A stretch of 64,000 bases of DNA from G963667855 sp963667855. Lineage in GTDB: Bacteria > Planctomycetota > Phycisphaerae > UBA1845. Where the stretch lies: assembly GCA_963667855.2 (NCBI GenBank), contig CAXXKI010000006.1:1-64000 (forward strand), written 5' to 3'. Below, piece after piece: positions 27,803-35,987 of the stretch (positions are counted from its first letter, which is position 1; each line of letters opens with the position of its first letter). A model generated the notes under the pieces. It did not search any database and was not told the DNA's origin. It saw only the letters and a program-made list of their open reading frames with translations. The translations under genes and the position numbers were made by a program.

Positions 27803-29017
27803 CTAAGGCAAATGGAGATACTCAGAAGCCTGCTCCGCGATATATTCGCCGATGCTGATTGATGCCGTAGCGGCCGGGGACGGGGCATTCAAGACATGCA
27901 CCATGTGTTCGGCCTTTATGATCCGAAAATCATCAACCAACGCCCCGTTTTTCTCCAAAGCCTGAGCCCGTACCCCCGGAACGGCTGGCTGAAGATCATC
28001 GGCCTGAATCTCGGGAATAAGGTTTTGCAACGCCTTCACAAAAGCGTCTTTACTCCAGGATCTATGCATTTCGCCAAGACTCATCCGCCAGTGTTTGGCG
28101 ACCATCCGCCAGAATCCGCTGTAAGCAGCAAAACTCAGAGTATCCTTTATCGAGAAACTCCATCTGCTATACCCTTCTCTTTTAAAGGATAAAACCGCGT
28201 TTGGTCCGGCTTCCACACTGCCATCTATCATGCGGGTAAAATGAACCCCGAGAAAAGGGAACTTTGGATCAGGAACAGGGTAAACCAAATTCCTCACCAA
28301 GTGGTAGCGATCGGGAATCAACTCATAGTATTCGCCCCGGAAAGGAACTATTTTCAAACATGGATCGATCCCGCACATTCTAGCCAACCGATCAGACTGC
28401 AAACCGCAACAATTCACCAGGTTTTTGCAGGTAATCGTTCCGCTGGCTGTGCGTAGTTCCAGCTTGCCGGCCACTCGCCTTACCTCACAAACACGAGAAT
28501 TCTTTCTGATAGATTGCCCAGCTTCCCGGACTACGTCTGCATATGCATTGGTAACCGCTTTGTAGTCAACGATCCCGGTCTCGGGAACCAGCAGAGCGGC
28601 CACTCCGTGCACGTGGGGTTCAAACTCTTTCAGCTCTTTTACATCCAGGCGAGTGAGCCCCTGCAGGCCGTTTGCAGTTCCACGTTTATAAAGCTCATCC
28701 AAAGCTGTTATCTGCTGATGATCTGTGGCAACGACCACCTTTCCACATTTATCGCAGGGAATCCCCCTTTTACTGCAGAATTCGTACAACGCGTTTCTGC
28801 CTCGGACACAAAGGCCGGCTTTCAGTGACCCGGGTTTGTAATAAAGCCCGGAGTGAATAACCCCGCTATTGTGACCGGTCTGGTGAGCAGCTAATTCAGA
28901 CTCCGCTTCAACCAAGACGAGAGAGATGTCCCTCCGCGAAAGAGCCATGGCAGTAGCCAACCCCACAACTCCCCCACCGACAACCGCAACGTCGAACTCC
29001 GGTAAATTGTCCGCCAT
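27803..29017 (-). CDS. lhgO: L-2-hydroxyglutarate oxidase (FAD-dependent)
   Basis: About 404 residues from the ATG at 29017 (MADNLPEFDVAVVGGGVVGL), which has AGGGA nine bases upstream; the open frame upstream is not protein-like. The FAD-binding Rossmann motif is VVGGGVVGLATA at the N-terminus. HNSGVIHSGLYYKPGSLKA and LVPETGIVDYKAVTNAY are typical of LhgO. PFRGEYYELIPD and PAVPGVRAQALEKNGALVDD complete the family pattern. It oxidises L-2-hydroxyglutarate to 2-oxoglutarate and passes electrons to the membrane quinone pool or oxygen. It stands alone between tRNA-Arg and a divergent TlpA-like gene. Confidence 0.92.
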   Translation of the reverse strand: MADNLPEFDVAVVGGGVVGLATAMALSRRDISLVLVEAESELAAHQTGHNSGVIHSGLYYKPGSLKAGLCVRGRNALYEFCSKRGIPCDKCGKVVVATDHQQITALDELYKRGTANGLQGLTRLDVKELKEFEPHVHGVAALLVPETGIVDYKAVTNAYADVVREAGQSIRKNSRVCEVRRVAGKLELRTASGTITCKNLVNCCGLQSDRLARMCGIDPCLKIVPFRGEYYELIPDRYHLVRNLVYPVPDPKFPFLGVHFTRMIDGSVEAGPNAVLSFKREGYSRWSFSIKDTLSFAAYSGFWRMVAKHWRMSLGEMHRSWSKDAFVKALQNLIPEIQADDLQPAVPGVRAQALEKNGALVDDFRIIKAEHMVHVLNAPSPAATASISIGEYIAEQASEYLHLP

Positions 29018-29329
29018 GGTTCGTAATCCCTGATGTTCCGCCAGTTCCTCGTCACCACAATGTAACATGGCAGAATAGCGATCGCATAAAAGCCGACTAC
29101 ACAAATCATAGATAACCGTGTAAACAATGGCGTTAATAAAGGTTTCGGGATTGGTAGTAAACTGACGTACCCAAAAAACAAGAATCAGCCAACTGTTGAA
29201 TTACGTTGGCCGCCCGCATACATTTGACAAGTAGGCCAGCGTGGCTGCGTATCGTGGGTTTCGGCGGTTACTGCGGTTACTAAAGAATAAACCCTAATGT
29301 GAAACAGTTAATACTCGGAGAAAAACACA

Positions 29330-30112
29330 ATGAATTGGACTCGTCAACTCGTAGTTCTCATGGCTGTTGCTCTTTTTGTTTGCAGTGTGCCGGCTATTGC
29401 ACAGGAAAAAGCTGCAGCCGACAACGACAGCCAGGCAGCCCTCAAAGCGGAACTCGATGCACTCAAGAAAGAACTCCAGGCAATCCGCGGCGACCTGAAG
29501 GTCATCCTCACAGAGCTCAAGGCCATCAAATCATCGCAGAAGCAGGCCCCGAGAAAGAAGCGGGAACGTCCGGCAATGAAACTGTTGGGCCAGACTGCCT
29601 CCAAGCACACTTTCCCAACCACTGCCGATCAGGAAATGACCATTGGTGGCGAATCTGATAGAGTCAAAGTTGTAATGTTCTACGCATCCTGGTGCGGATT
29701 CTGCAAACGTGCTCTGCCTGGTTTTGAAAAGCTGCACAAGGAATACAAAGATAAGGGCGTAGACGTCATGGCAATCAACCTCGACGGCCGGGAAGGCAAG
29801 AGGGGAAAAACAGAACAGCAGATTCTGGACCACTACAAGAGCCTGAACCTGACCCTGCCGTTGCACATGGACCCCAAGTCGGAAATCGGCCGACAGTATA
29901 AAGTCAGCAGTTTCCCGACCTCGTTTGTAATTGGCAAAAACGGAATTATCGAAGCGGTACACGTCGGCGGCCCGGTCGATCTGGACAAGCAAATAGCCGG
30001 AGAGGTGGACAAGCTTCTCGCAGGTAAAAGCCTGGTGAAGAAAGCCGCACCGGTTCAAATCAAAAAGGTCGAAAAGGACGGAATGCCGGTAATAGAAAAG
30101 AAGAACGAGTAA
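29330..30112 (+). CDS. TlpA/ResA-like thioredoxin, exported, with coiled-coil N-terminus
   Basis: A 260-residue exported protein with GGAG about 9 bases before the ATG. A signal peptide occupies about the first 25 residues (LMAVALFVCSVPAIAQ). A helical segment rich in Lys, Leu and Glu (about 35-70) is a likely coiled coil. The thioredoxin fold then has the active site WCGFC at residues 121-125 and the cis-Pro motif SSFPTSFVIGKNG. The reaction is disulfide reduction or thiol exchange in the periplasm. The C-terminal 40 residues are Lys-rich. A terminator follows at 30144-30171. Redox partner unknown. Confidence 0.88.
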   Translation: MNWTRQLVVLMAVALFVCSVPAIAQEKAAADNDSQAALKAELDALKKELQAIRGDLKVILTELKAIKSSQKQAPRKKRERPAMKLLGQTASKHTFPTTADQEMTIGGESDRVKVVMFYASWCGFCKRALPGFEKLHKEYKDKGVDVMAINLDGREGKRGKTEQQILDHYKSLNLTLPLHMDPKSEIGRQYKVSSFPTSFVIGKNGIIEAVHVGGPVDLDKQIAGEVDKLLAGKSLVKKAAPVQIKKVEKDGMPVIEKKNE

Positions 30113-30142
30113 TTATTCCTGGCAATCTCAAAAATAATTCCG

Positions 30143-30172
30143 AGGGCAGGTCGATTGACCTGCCCTTTTTTA
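30143..30172 (+). terminator. Terminator after the TlpA-like gene
   Basis: GGGCAGGTC (30144-30152), loop GATT and GACCTGCCC (30157-30165) form a perfect 9-base stem followed by six T's. Confidence 0.9.
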
Positions 30173-30303
30173 TTTACCTGATCCCCCTTAGCGAACAGAA
30201 ATACGCTTTTACTCGCGAACCTTTGCAACCTCAGCGTTCCCTATCGGTATTAATGCACAACGAAGATGTGATTTCGTTAGGCACGAACCCGAAGGGAAAT
30301 ACT

Positions 30304-31293
30304 ATGGCTCCCCCTAACACATTTTCATGGGTAACAATCGTCGTTCTGGCGATGCTGACTACCTACGGTGTAGCCGACCGAGTGTTAGCAGAAAACGACA
30401 AAAGCTATCCTACATACACCTTCAACCTTGTGGATAAACCGTGGGTGGAAATCCTGAAAGAGTTTACCCAAAAAACAGGGTATTCATTCACCGGTCGCAC
30501 GCCTGAAGGAAACACTACACTAGATTTCGGAAAGGAAAGCGTATCCCTGGAGTTGGCGTCGCAAAGATTGGCGGCTGTCCTGCTTGCAAATAATTACGTG
30601 CTGAGAGGCTGCAACGGCACATGCTACAAAATAGCCAGGGTAACCGAGGTTTATTCGAATGGTATTGAGTCTGTTATCTTCCTTGAAGATGATTTTCTCA
30701 ATATACCGGCCACACAATTTGATTCCTTTGCCATAATGTTTACGAAAGTCCCAGAAAAAACCTCAATGTTCAAAGAATTTCTTGCCCAAACCGTACCTTC
30801 GCATGTCACCGCGAAATATTTCTTCGGAGACGATCCTTCTCAGAAAAAGGAAGATCCCAATTTTATAATATTCGGGGATGTGCGAGACGTACGCCATTAC
30901 CTCTCTTTAGTTCACATGCTCAATGATACTGATGGAACAAAAAATATGATCGCTATAACCATTCCCTTAAGAAAATTGGAACCGGACGACGCGATTGAGG
31001 TTATTCAATCACGTTATCAAGCTACCGAAATCTATTCCGAGGTGGAACTGGCTACGCAGCAGGACAGTGGCTCGAGTGAGGATGCGAGCAAGCAGAAATC
31101 TCCAGCGATTATTCGCATCTGGCCCGACTCCGCGTACCAGCGTATTGTCATAACCTGCCCGGAGGAAACCGCGGACGCGGTGAAGAAATTGATCAGCCGG
31201 TATGACAACCGGGAAGACGTCCCCACCGGCGTTACGGGCCCCAAACGACCGACCCTAAAAAAAACCGACGAAACTTTGCAATCAACCCCTTAA
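30304..31293 (+). CDS. Exported secretin-N-domain-like protein
   Basis: A 329-residue protein from the ATG at 30304, with GAAGGGAAA just upstream. The N-terminal WVTIVVLAMLTTYGVADRVLA is a signal peptide. The order of small alpha/beta domains is like the N0/N1 domains of secretins and of PilQ or GspD: YTFNLVDKPWVEILKEFTQK near 40-60, then VSLELASQRLAAVLLANNYVL, and MIAITIPLRKLEPDDAIEVI with IIRIWPDSAYQRIVIT near the end. No secretin beta-barrel domain follows. It may be an orphan partner of the pilins elsewhere in the window or an unrelated envelope protein. The family assignment rests on pattern only. Confidence 0.55.
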   Translation: MAPPNTFSWVTIVVLAMLTTYGVADRVLAENDKSYPTYTFNLVDKPWVEILKEFTQKTGYSFTGRTPEGNTTLDFGKESVSLELASQRLAAVLLANNYVLRGCNGTCYKIARVTEVYSNGIESVIFLEDDFLNIPATQFDSFAIMFTKVPEKTSMFKEFLAQTVPSHVTAKYFFGDDPSQKKEDPNFIIFGDVRDVRHYLSLVHMLNDTDGTKNMIAITIPLRKLEPDDAIEVIQSRYQATEIYSEVELATQQDSGSSEDASKQKSPAIIRIWPDSAYQRIVITCPEETADAVKKLISRYDNREDVPTGVTGPKRPTLKKTDETLQSTP

Positions 31294-31337
31294 CAGCGTA
31301 AATTCATGCTTTCGTGTTTAGGAGTGAAAAAGCGAAC

Positions 31338-31835
31338 ATGGATGTTTGTGGGATTGATCCAGGACTGGAAGTGACCGGGTACGCGGTAATACGGGTATCG
31401 GGGGATACATCGTCTATTCTGGATGCGGGTACGTTAACCACCAGCCGGAAAGTCGCCCTGCCGGAGCGGCTTGTGCAGCTCTCAGACGATTTTGAGGAGG
31501 TGTTGGCCCAATGGCAGCCATTCGCCGTTGGTGTTGAGCAATTGTACGCACACTACGCTCACCCGCGAACGGCGATTCAGATGGGCCACGCGAGAGGGAT
31601 TCTGCTGGCGGCGGCCCAACGAGCGGGAGCGCAGGTACACAGCTTCGGTGCCACCAGAATAAAGAAATATCTCACCGGTAATGGCCGGGCGAGTAAGACT
31701 CAGGTTCAGCAGGCGGTGCAAGCGATGTTTGGGTTACCCGGACTGCCTGAACCAAACGATGTCGCGGACGCCATTGCTGCGGCCTGCTGCTGCGCGAACG
31801 AACTGGCGAGCAGCAAGTTGGAGGTTTCGTCATGA
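31338..31835 (+). CDS. ruvC: Holliday junction endonuclease RuvC
   Basis: A 165-residue resolvase from the ATG at 31338 with GGAG upstream; the longer open frame from 31314 is not supported. The catalytic acidic residues are readable as Asp7 (CGIDPG), Glu67 (VGVEQLY), Asp141 and Asp144 (NDVADAIAAA). RuvC cuts Holliday junctions made by RuvAB. The gene overlaps ruvA by ATGA at 31832, so the two are translationally coupled. Confidence 0.96.
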   Translation: MDVCGIDPGLEVTGYAVIRVSGDTSSILDAGTLTTSRKVALPERLVQLSDDFEEVLAQWQPFAVGVEQLYAHYAHPRTAIQMGHARGILLAAAQRAGAQVHSFGATRIKKYLTGNGRASKTQVQQAVQAMFGLPGLPEPNDVADAIAAACCCANELASSKLEVSS

Positions 31836-32464
31836 TCGTAAGATTGACGGGTACGGTCATCGATGTGACCGAGGAATCGGCGATAATCGAGCGGGACGGA
31901 GTTGCCCGTGAGGTTCTTATCCCCGGTTACGCTATAGGGGAACTGACGGCCTGCCGCGGTCTGGAAACCACGTTGCATACAATCGAATTCATCGAGGCGA
32001 ACCAGGCCGGCGGGAATATGACTCCGCGACTGGTTGGTTTTGTTCATCCGGAAGATCGGGTGTTCTTCACCCGTTTCGTTTCGGTCAAGGGGATCGGAAC
32101 GCGTAAGGCTCTTAAAGCATTGGCGGACCCGGTACGGAAGATAGCCTCCTGGATTCAGCAGGGAGACGCGAAAAGCCTTACCTGCTTACCGGGAATTGGG
32201 AAAAGAGCGGCGGAGATGATTGTAGCCGAGCTCAACGGCAAGCTCGATGAATTCGCCCTGGGTGATGGCGGCGAGCGAGCGGTAGACGTCGCCCGGTTTA
32301 CCGATCCCCAGCGGGATGCGCTGGAGGTCCTCCTGACATTCGGTGAAGCACGTCCGGACGCGGAGCGGTGGCTGGAGCGGGCAGCACAGTTGCATCCCGA
32401 CCTGGACGAAGCGGAAGATTGGGTTAAAGCTGTATACCGTATAAAGACGGGTGTGGAAGGATAG
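31832..32464 (+). CDS. ruvA: Holliday junction DNA-binding protein RuvA
   Basis: A 210-residue protein with the N-terminal OB-like domain (MIVRLTGTVIDVTEE), a middle helix-hairpin-helix region (CLPGIGKRAAEMIVAELNGK) and a C-terminal UBA-like domain that contacts RuvB. It tetramerises around four-way junctions. RuvB follows 10 bases later. The length is standard. Confidence 0.96.
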   Translation: MIVRLTGTVIDVTEESAIIERDGVAREVLIPGYAIGELTACRGLETTLHTIEFIEANQAGGNMTPRLVGFVHPEDRVFFTRFVSVKGIGTRKALKALADPVRKIASWIQQGDAKSLTCLPGIGKRAAEMIVAELNGKLDEFALGDGGERAVDVARFTDPQRDALEVLLTFGEARPDAERWLERAAQLHPDLDEAEDWVKAVYRIKTGVEG

Positions 32465-32473
32465 CGGAAAGTC

Positions 32474-33520
32474 ATGGCTCGGGAACGACTGATCACCGGC
32501 GAATTACAACATCGCGATAGCGACCAGGTCAACCTGACTCTGCGTCCGCAGACTCTGGACGAAATGGTCGGGCAGAGACCGGTGATCGAGAAAATCGAGA
32601 TCGCCATCGAGGCGGCCCAAAAGCGCAAGGAACCGCTGGAGCACATGCTTTTCGACGGTCCTCCCGGCCTTGGGAAAACCACATTAGGCCATGTAATCGC
32701 CAGAGAGATGTCCGACCGTCCCCCGCGGCTGACCTCCGGTCCGGCACTATCCAAGCAGGCCGATCTGATGCCCATCCTGACCAACCTGGAGCGGGGAGAC
32801 ATCCTGTTTATTGACGAGGTGCATCGCATTCCGAAAACGGTAGAAGAATTCCTCTATACGGCCATGGAGGATTTTCGGGTTGATGTAACCATTGAAGGCG
32901 GTCTTCGAGGTCGAGTGGTTAATTTCAACTTGCAACCTTTCACCTTGATCGGGGCTACCACGCGGGCGGGAATGCTCAGCGGCGCGATGCGCGATCGATT
33001 CGGGCTGCAATTTCATCTGGATTATTACGGAGCGGACGATCTGGACACGATTTTGCATCGGTCGGCCGGCAAGTTGCAACTCGATTACGAAGAAGGCGCT
33101 TTGCACGCGGTAGCCAGTCGCAGTCGAGGTACTCCGAGGGTAGCCAACCGCCTGCTCCGCCGCGTTCGTGATTACGCCCAGGTACGTGCTGACGGCAAGT
33201 TGACCGTCGACGTGGTCAACAAGGCTTTGGAAATACAGCAAGTGGACGAACTGGGCCTGGACGAACTGGATCGGGCGTTTTTGCGTAGCCTGATCACCGT
33301 GTACGACGGCGGACCGGCCGGCATCGAGGCACTGGCGGCTACCATGGGACAGGAACGGGACACGCTTGAGGATATGGTGGAGCCCTACCTGCTGCAGATA
33401 GGGTTTGTAGTACGTACGCGACAGGGTCGGCAGGCTACGCATGCGGCGTATGAGCATATGCAGATAACCGCTCCCAAAAAAGACAAACCAAGTAATCCGG
33501 AAAACCCAACATTGTTTTAG
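32474..33520 (+). CDS. ruvB: Holliday junction branch-migration ATPase RuvB
   Basis: A 348-residue AAA+ motor. The Walker A is DGPPGLGKTTL near residue 65. The Walker B is GDILFIDEVHRI, and the sensor I region TLIGATTRAGMLSGAMRDRFG is typical of RuvB. The C-terminal winged-helix domain follows. The ruvC-ruvA-ruvB order is complete here, and the C-terminal tail extends slightly past the family core with a Lys/Pro-rich end. Confidence 0.97.
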   Translation: MARERLITGELQHRDSDQVNLTLRPQTLDEMVGQRPVIEKIEIAIEAAQKRKEPLEHMLFDGPPGLGKTTLGHVIAREMSDRPPRLTSGPALSKQADLMPILTNLERGDILFIDEVHRIPKTVEEFLYTAMEDFRVDVTIEGGLRGRVVNFNLQPFTLIGATTRAGMLSGAMRDRFGLQFHLDYYGADDLDTILHRSAGKLQLDYEEGALHAVASRSRGTPRVANRLLRRVRDYAQVRADGKLTVDVVNKALEIQQVDELGLDELDRAFLRSLITVYDGGPAGIEALAATMGQERDTLEDMVEPYLLQIGFVVRTRQGRQATHAAYEHMQITAPKKDKPSNPENPTLF

Positions 33521-33727
33521 GTCCAGCGTAGAGGCTTTTTGCAGGAAACTGTCAGCCGGAGCAACAGCCCTGACTTACGTCTCCGATTTCTGGTCTTTTT
33601 TCAATACGGGCACTGTTCAGAGAACAGTGGCACGTCTTTTTGGTTTTATTTTCGACTTAGCATTCCGTTGGGTCGATGCCCCGGCCTACTGGGTTATCGC
33701 ACACAGAAGAAATGTTTGCATACTCTT

Positions 33728-33744
33728 GGTCCGCGGAGCGGACC
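33728..33744. repeat. Short perfect palindrome abutting a stop codon (REP-like)
   Basis: GGTCCGCGGAGCGGACC has a 7-base stem with a GGA loop. It begins right after the hydrolase TAG stop on the minus strand. No T-run follows in that direction. A related GGTCCGCCC motif occurs in the hairpin near 42960. Confidence 0.5.
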
Positions 33745-34539
33745 CTACAGATTTTGGTTAAGCCAATGCTTTAAGGTGGAAAGGAATTCAACCTTCGCTG
33801 CTCGTTCCAACCAGGGGTAATGGCCGCATTGGTTGAATTCCTGGTACTCCAGATGGGGGATGAAAGTTTTAAGGTTCTGGTAAATCATCTCTCCGGGATG
33901 AGGGTCGGCTTGACCATGGAGCATTATCGCCGATACCGAGACCTCTTTGAATTGTTGCGGGTAAACACCATCGGCCTGCAGGCGGAGCATGTCGCTCCAC
34001 GATTCGGCGTGAGCCAGCGAATCGCAGGGCATTTCCCCATCGTCTTTTTCAACGAGATCGCAGGAATCCAGCCGCTTGCATAGCCGCCCCATCGCCTGCA
34101 TGCGTTCGTCGCCATTGGAATACTGGCTTATGACCTGTTTGGTCTGCTTCGCCCAATCCTGCTGCATCCGCTCCTGACGAGTCAGTTCCAACTGCCGCCT
34201 GGAATCGGCATCGAAGGTTCCGCAGCCAATGAGGACCAGAGCCGAAAGCGAATCGGGGTAAGCCGCAGCATGAGCCAGAGCAAGCATTGCCCCCCAGGAG
34301 TGCCCCACCACCACCGGTTTTGTTTTTTCACTACGAGATTCTATGACCTGTTGAAGATCGTTAACGTGCAGTTCGACGGTTAGATGCTCGGCGCCACAGC
34401 CTCTCTGAAACGGTTCGAAGACGTGAAACTCATCCTCCAGATCCCTAGCCAGAGAGGCCATATAGCCGGGTGCTCCCGGTCCGCCGTGTACCAACACGAC
34501 GGTCTTTTCGCCGCTGCCGTATTCACGAACCGTCTGCAT
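33745..34539 (-). CDS. Alpha/beta hydrolase (proline-iminopeptidase-like)
   Basis: A 264-residue hydrolase from the ATG at 34537-34539. VVLVHGGPGAPGY gives the oxyanion-hole HGGPG typical of prolyl iminopeptidase-like enzymes. The nucleophile elbow is VVGHSWGAMLALAHA (Ser), the acid is likely Asp in LHGQADPHPG, and the His is in NQCGHYPWLE. The start overlaps the end of the upstream methyltransferase gene by 17 bases, so the two are probably coupled. The open frame upstream of 34539 belongs to that gene in another frame. The true substrate is unknown. Confidence 0.85.
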   Translation of the reverse strand: MQTVREYGSGEKTVVLVHGGPGAPGYMASLARDLEDEFHVFEPFQRGCGAEHLTVELHVNDLQQVIESRSEKTKPVVVGHSWGAMLALAHAAAYPDSLSALVLIGCGTFDADSRRQLELTRQERMQQDWAKQTKQVISQYSNGDERMQAMGRLCKRLDSCDLVEKDDGEMPCDSLAHAESWSDMLRLQADGVYPQQFKEVSVSAIMLHGQADPHPGEMIYQNLKTFIPHLEYQEFNQCGHYPWLERAAKVEFLSTLKHWLNQNL

Positions 34540-35719
34540 CTTTCGTATCCGCTTCGTCTTTGGGTTTTCTGCGGCTGCCCTCGTACATCTCGTACTTGAG
34601 TAACCGGCATTCGATCTTGGCGTTGAAGAAAACGATTCTCCGGCTGGCCCGCAAACCGACCTTCTTGGCCAGGTCCAGGTTTCCGGTGAATATGTATCCC
34701 GTATATCCCGAGCACTTTTTCTTGAAGAAGTCGCCGATCCGTTTATAGGTTTTTTCCAATTCGGCAACTTCACCGAGTCGTTCACCGTATTCCGGATTGA
34801 GCAGGACGATCCCCTTTTCCTCGGGAACATCGGTATCGGCGAAATCGCAGACGGCGAAATCTATCATATGGCTGACCCCCGCGGTTTCGGCGTTCTTTTT
34901 AGCCGCGGCGATTGCCCGCTCGTCGATGTCTGTGGCAATGATCCTGGCCGGAGTGATCTTGTTTCGCAGCTTTTTGGCTGCTACTCGCTCAGTCTTCCAC
35001 GCATTGGCGTCAAAACCCTTGACGTGCATCAGCCCGAAATTGCTTCGTAGAAGCCCCACCGGTCGACCGGAGGCGATCAGGGCGGCCTCTATCGCCAGGG
35101 TGCCGCTGCCGCACATCGGATTGACCAGAGGCTGGTCGCCGGAGTAGCTGGTGGCCATCAGGACTCCGGCCGCGAGAGTCTCCTGCATGGGAGCCATGAA
35201 GGGAATTCGGCGGTAACTGCGGTCCGCTAATTTGCGGCCTGAGGCGTTCAGATAGACCCAGACGCGGTCTTCTTTCCAGTAGACATTTACTACAACCCGG
35301 TCGCGTTCGGGTCCAGAATCGGGTCTCTGCCCCTCTGAAGAGGAAATACGGTCGACTATGGCATCCTTGACCTTGAGCCCGGCATACTTCCAGTCCTTAA
35401 TGGCGGGAGTGTCGGCCCGAGCAACCACGCTCACGTACCCGTCAGGGACTATCAGGTCTTCCCAGGCGATTTCACTGACGTGGTGATAGAGATCATCGGC
35501 GGTGGTGCAGCGGAACTCGCCAAGCAGCCAGAGGACGTTGAAAGCCGTCCGCAGGTAAAGATTAAGCCTGCAGGCCTCCGGCCAGGTCGCCTGGATAATT
35601 ACGCCGGTTTCGTGAGTAGAGACCACCTCACAGTGAAGGCTCTCCAATTCTTCTTGCAGATAAGTAGCCAACCCGCGGGCGCAGGTGACGAGAACACTAC
35701 GTTTTTCGCTCAGGTCCAT
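34523..35719 (-). CDS. THUMP-domain class I RNA methyltransferase (RlmL/Trm14-like)
   Basis: About 398 residues from the ATG at 35717-35719 (MDLSEKRSVLVTCARGL), which has AGGAAAG upstream. The N-terminal THUMP/ferredoxin-like region binds RNA. The C-terminal methyltransferase has PLVNPMCGSGTLAIEAALIA (SAM-binding), ATDIDERAIAAAKKNAE (acidic loop) and IVLLNPEYGERLGEVAEL. The catalytic motif in N2-guanine methyltransferases is usually N-P-P-Y; here the second Pro is Glu. The target is inferred to be guanosine N2 in 23S rRNA or tRNA. Confidence 0.85.
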   Translation of the reverse strand: MDLSEKRSVLVTCARGLATYLQEELESLHCEVVSTHETGVIIQATWPEACRLNLYLRTAFNVLWLLGEFRCTTADDLYHHVSEIAWEDLIVPDGYVSVVARADTPAIKDWKYAGLKVKDAIVDRISSSEGQRPDSGPERDRVVVNVYWKEDRVWVYLNASGRKLADRSYRRIPFMAPMQETLAAGVLMATSYSGDQPLVNPMCGSGTLAIEAALIASGRPVGLLRSNFGLMHVKGFDANAWKTERVAAKKLRNKITPARIIATDIDERAIAAAKKNAETAGVSHMIDFAVCDFADTDVPEEKGIVLLNPEYGERLGEVAELEKTYKRIGDFFKKKCSGYTGYIFTGNLDLAKKVGLRASRRIVFFNAKIECRLLKYEMYEGSRRKPKDEADTKDADGS

Positions 35720-35987
35720 CAACGTCTTTCCTAACAGTCTGCCACTCCGGGCGTAGACTTCATACCGTAAATCCGGAGCTTTCGCTCGAAGCGAGCGATC
35801 TAACCGCACTGCATAACCGAATTATCCACTTTTAACCACCCCTTCGAGCTTTAAGATTAAGTTTTGAGCTTTCCATCGTCGCAACCATTCTGTTAGATTG
35901 TCCAGACGCCGCGGCGGTCGAAACGGCGCGGATCGGTTAAGGAAGTCAGCGGTTCTCACGTGTCTAGCGAAAGAGGAAAGGATACGA

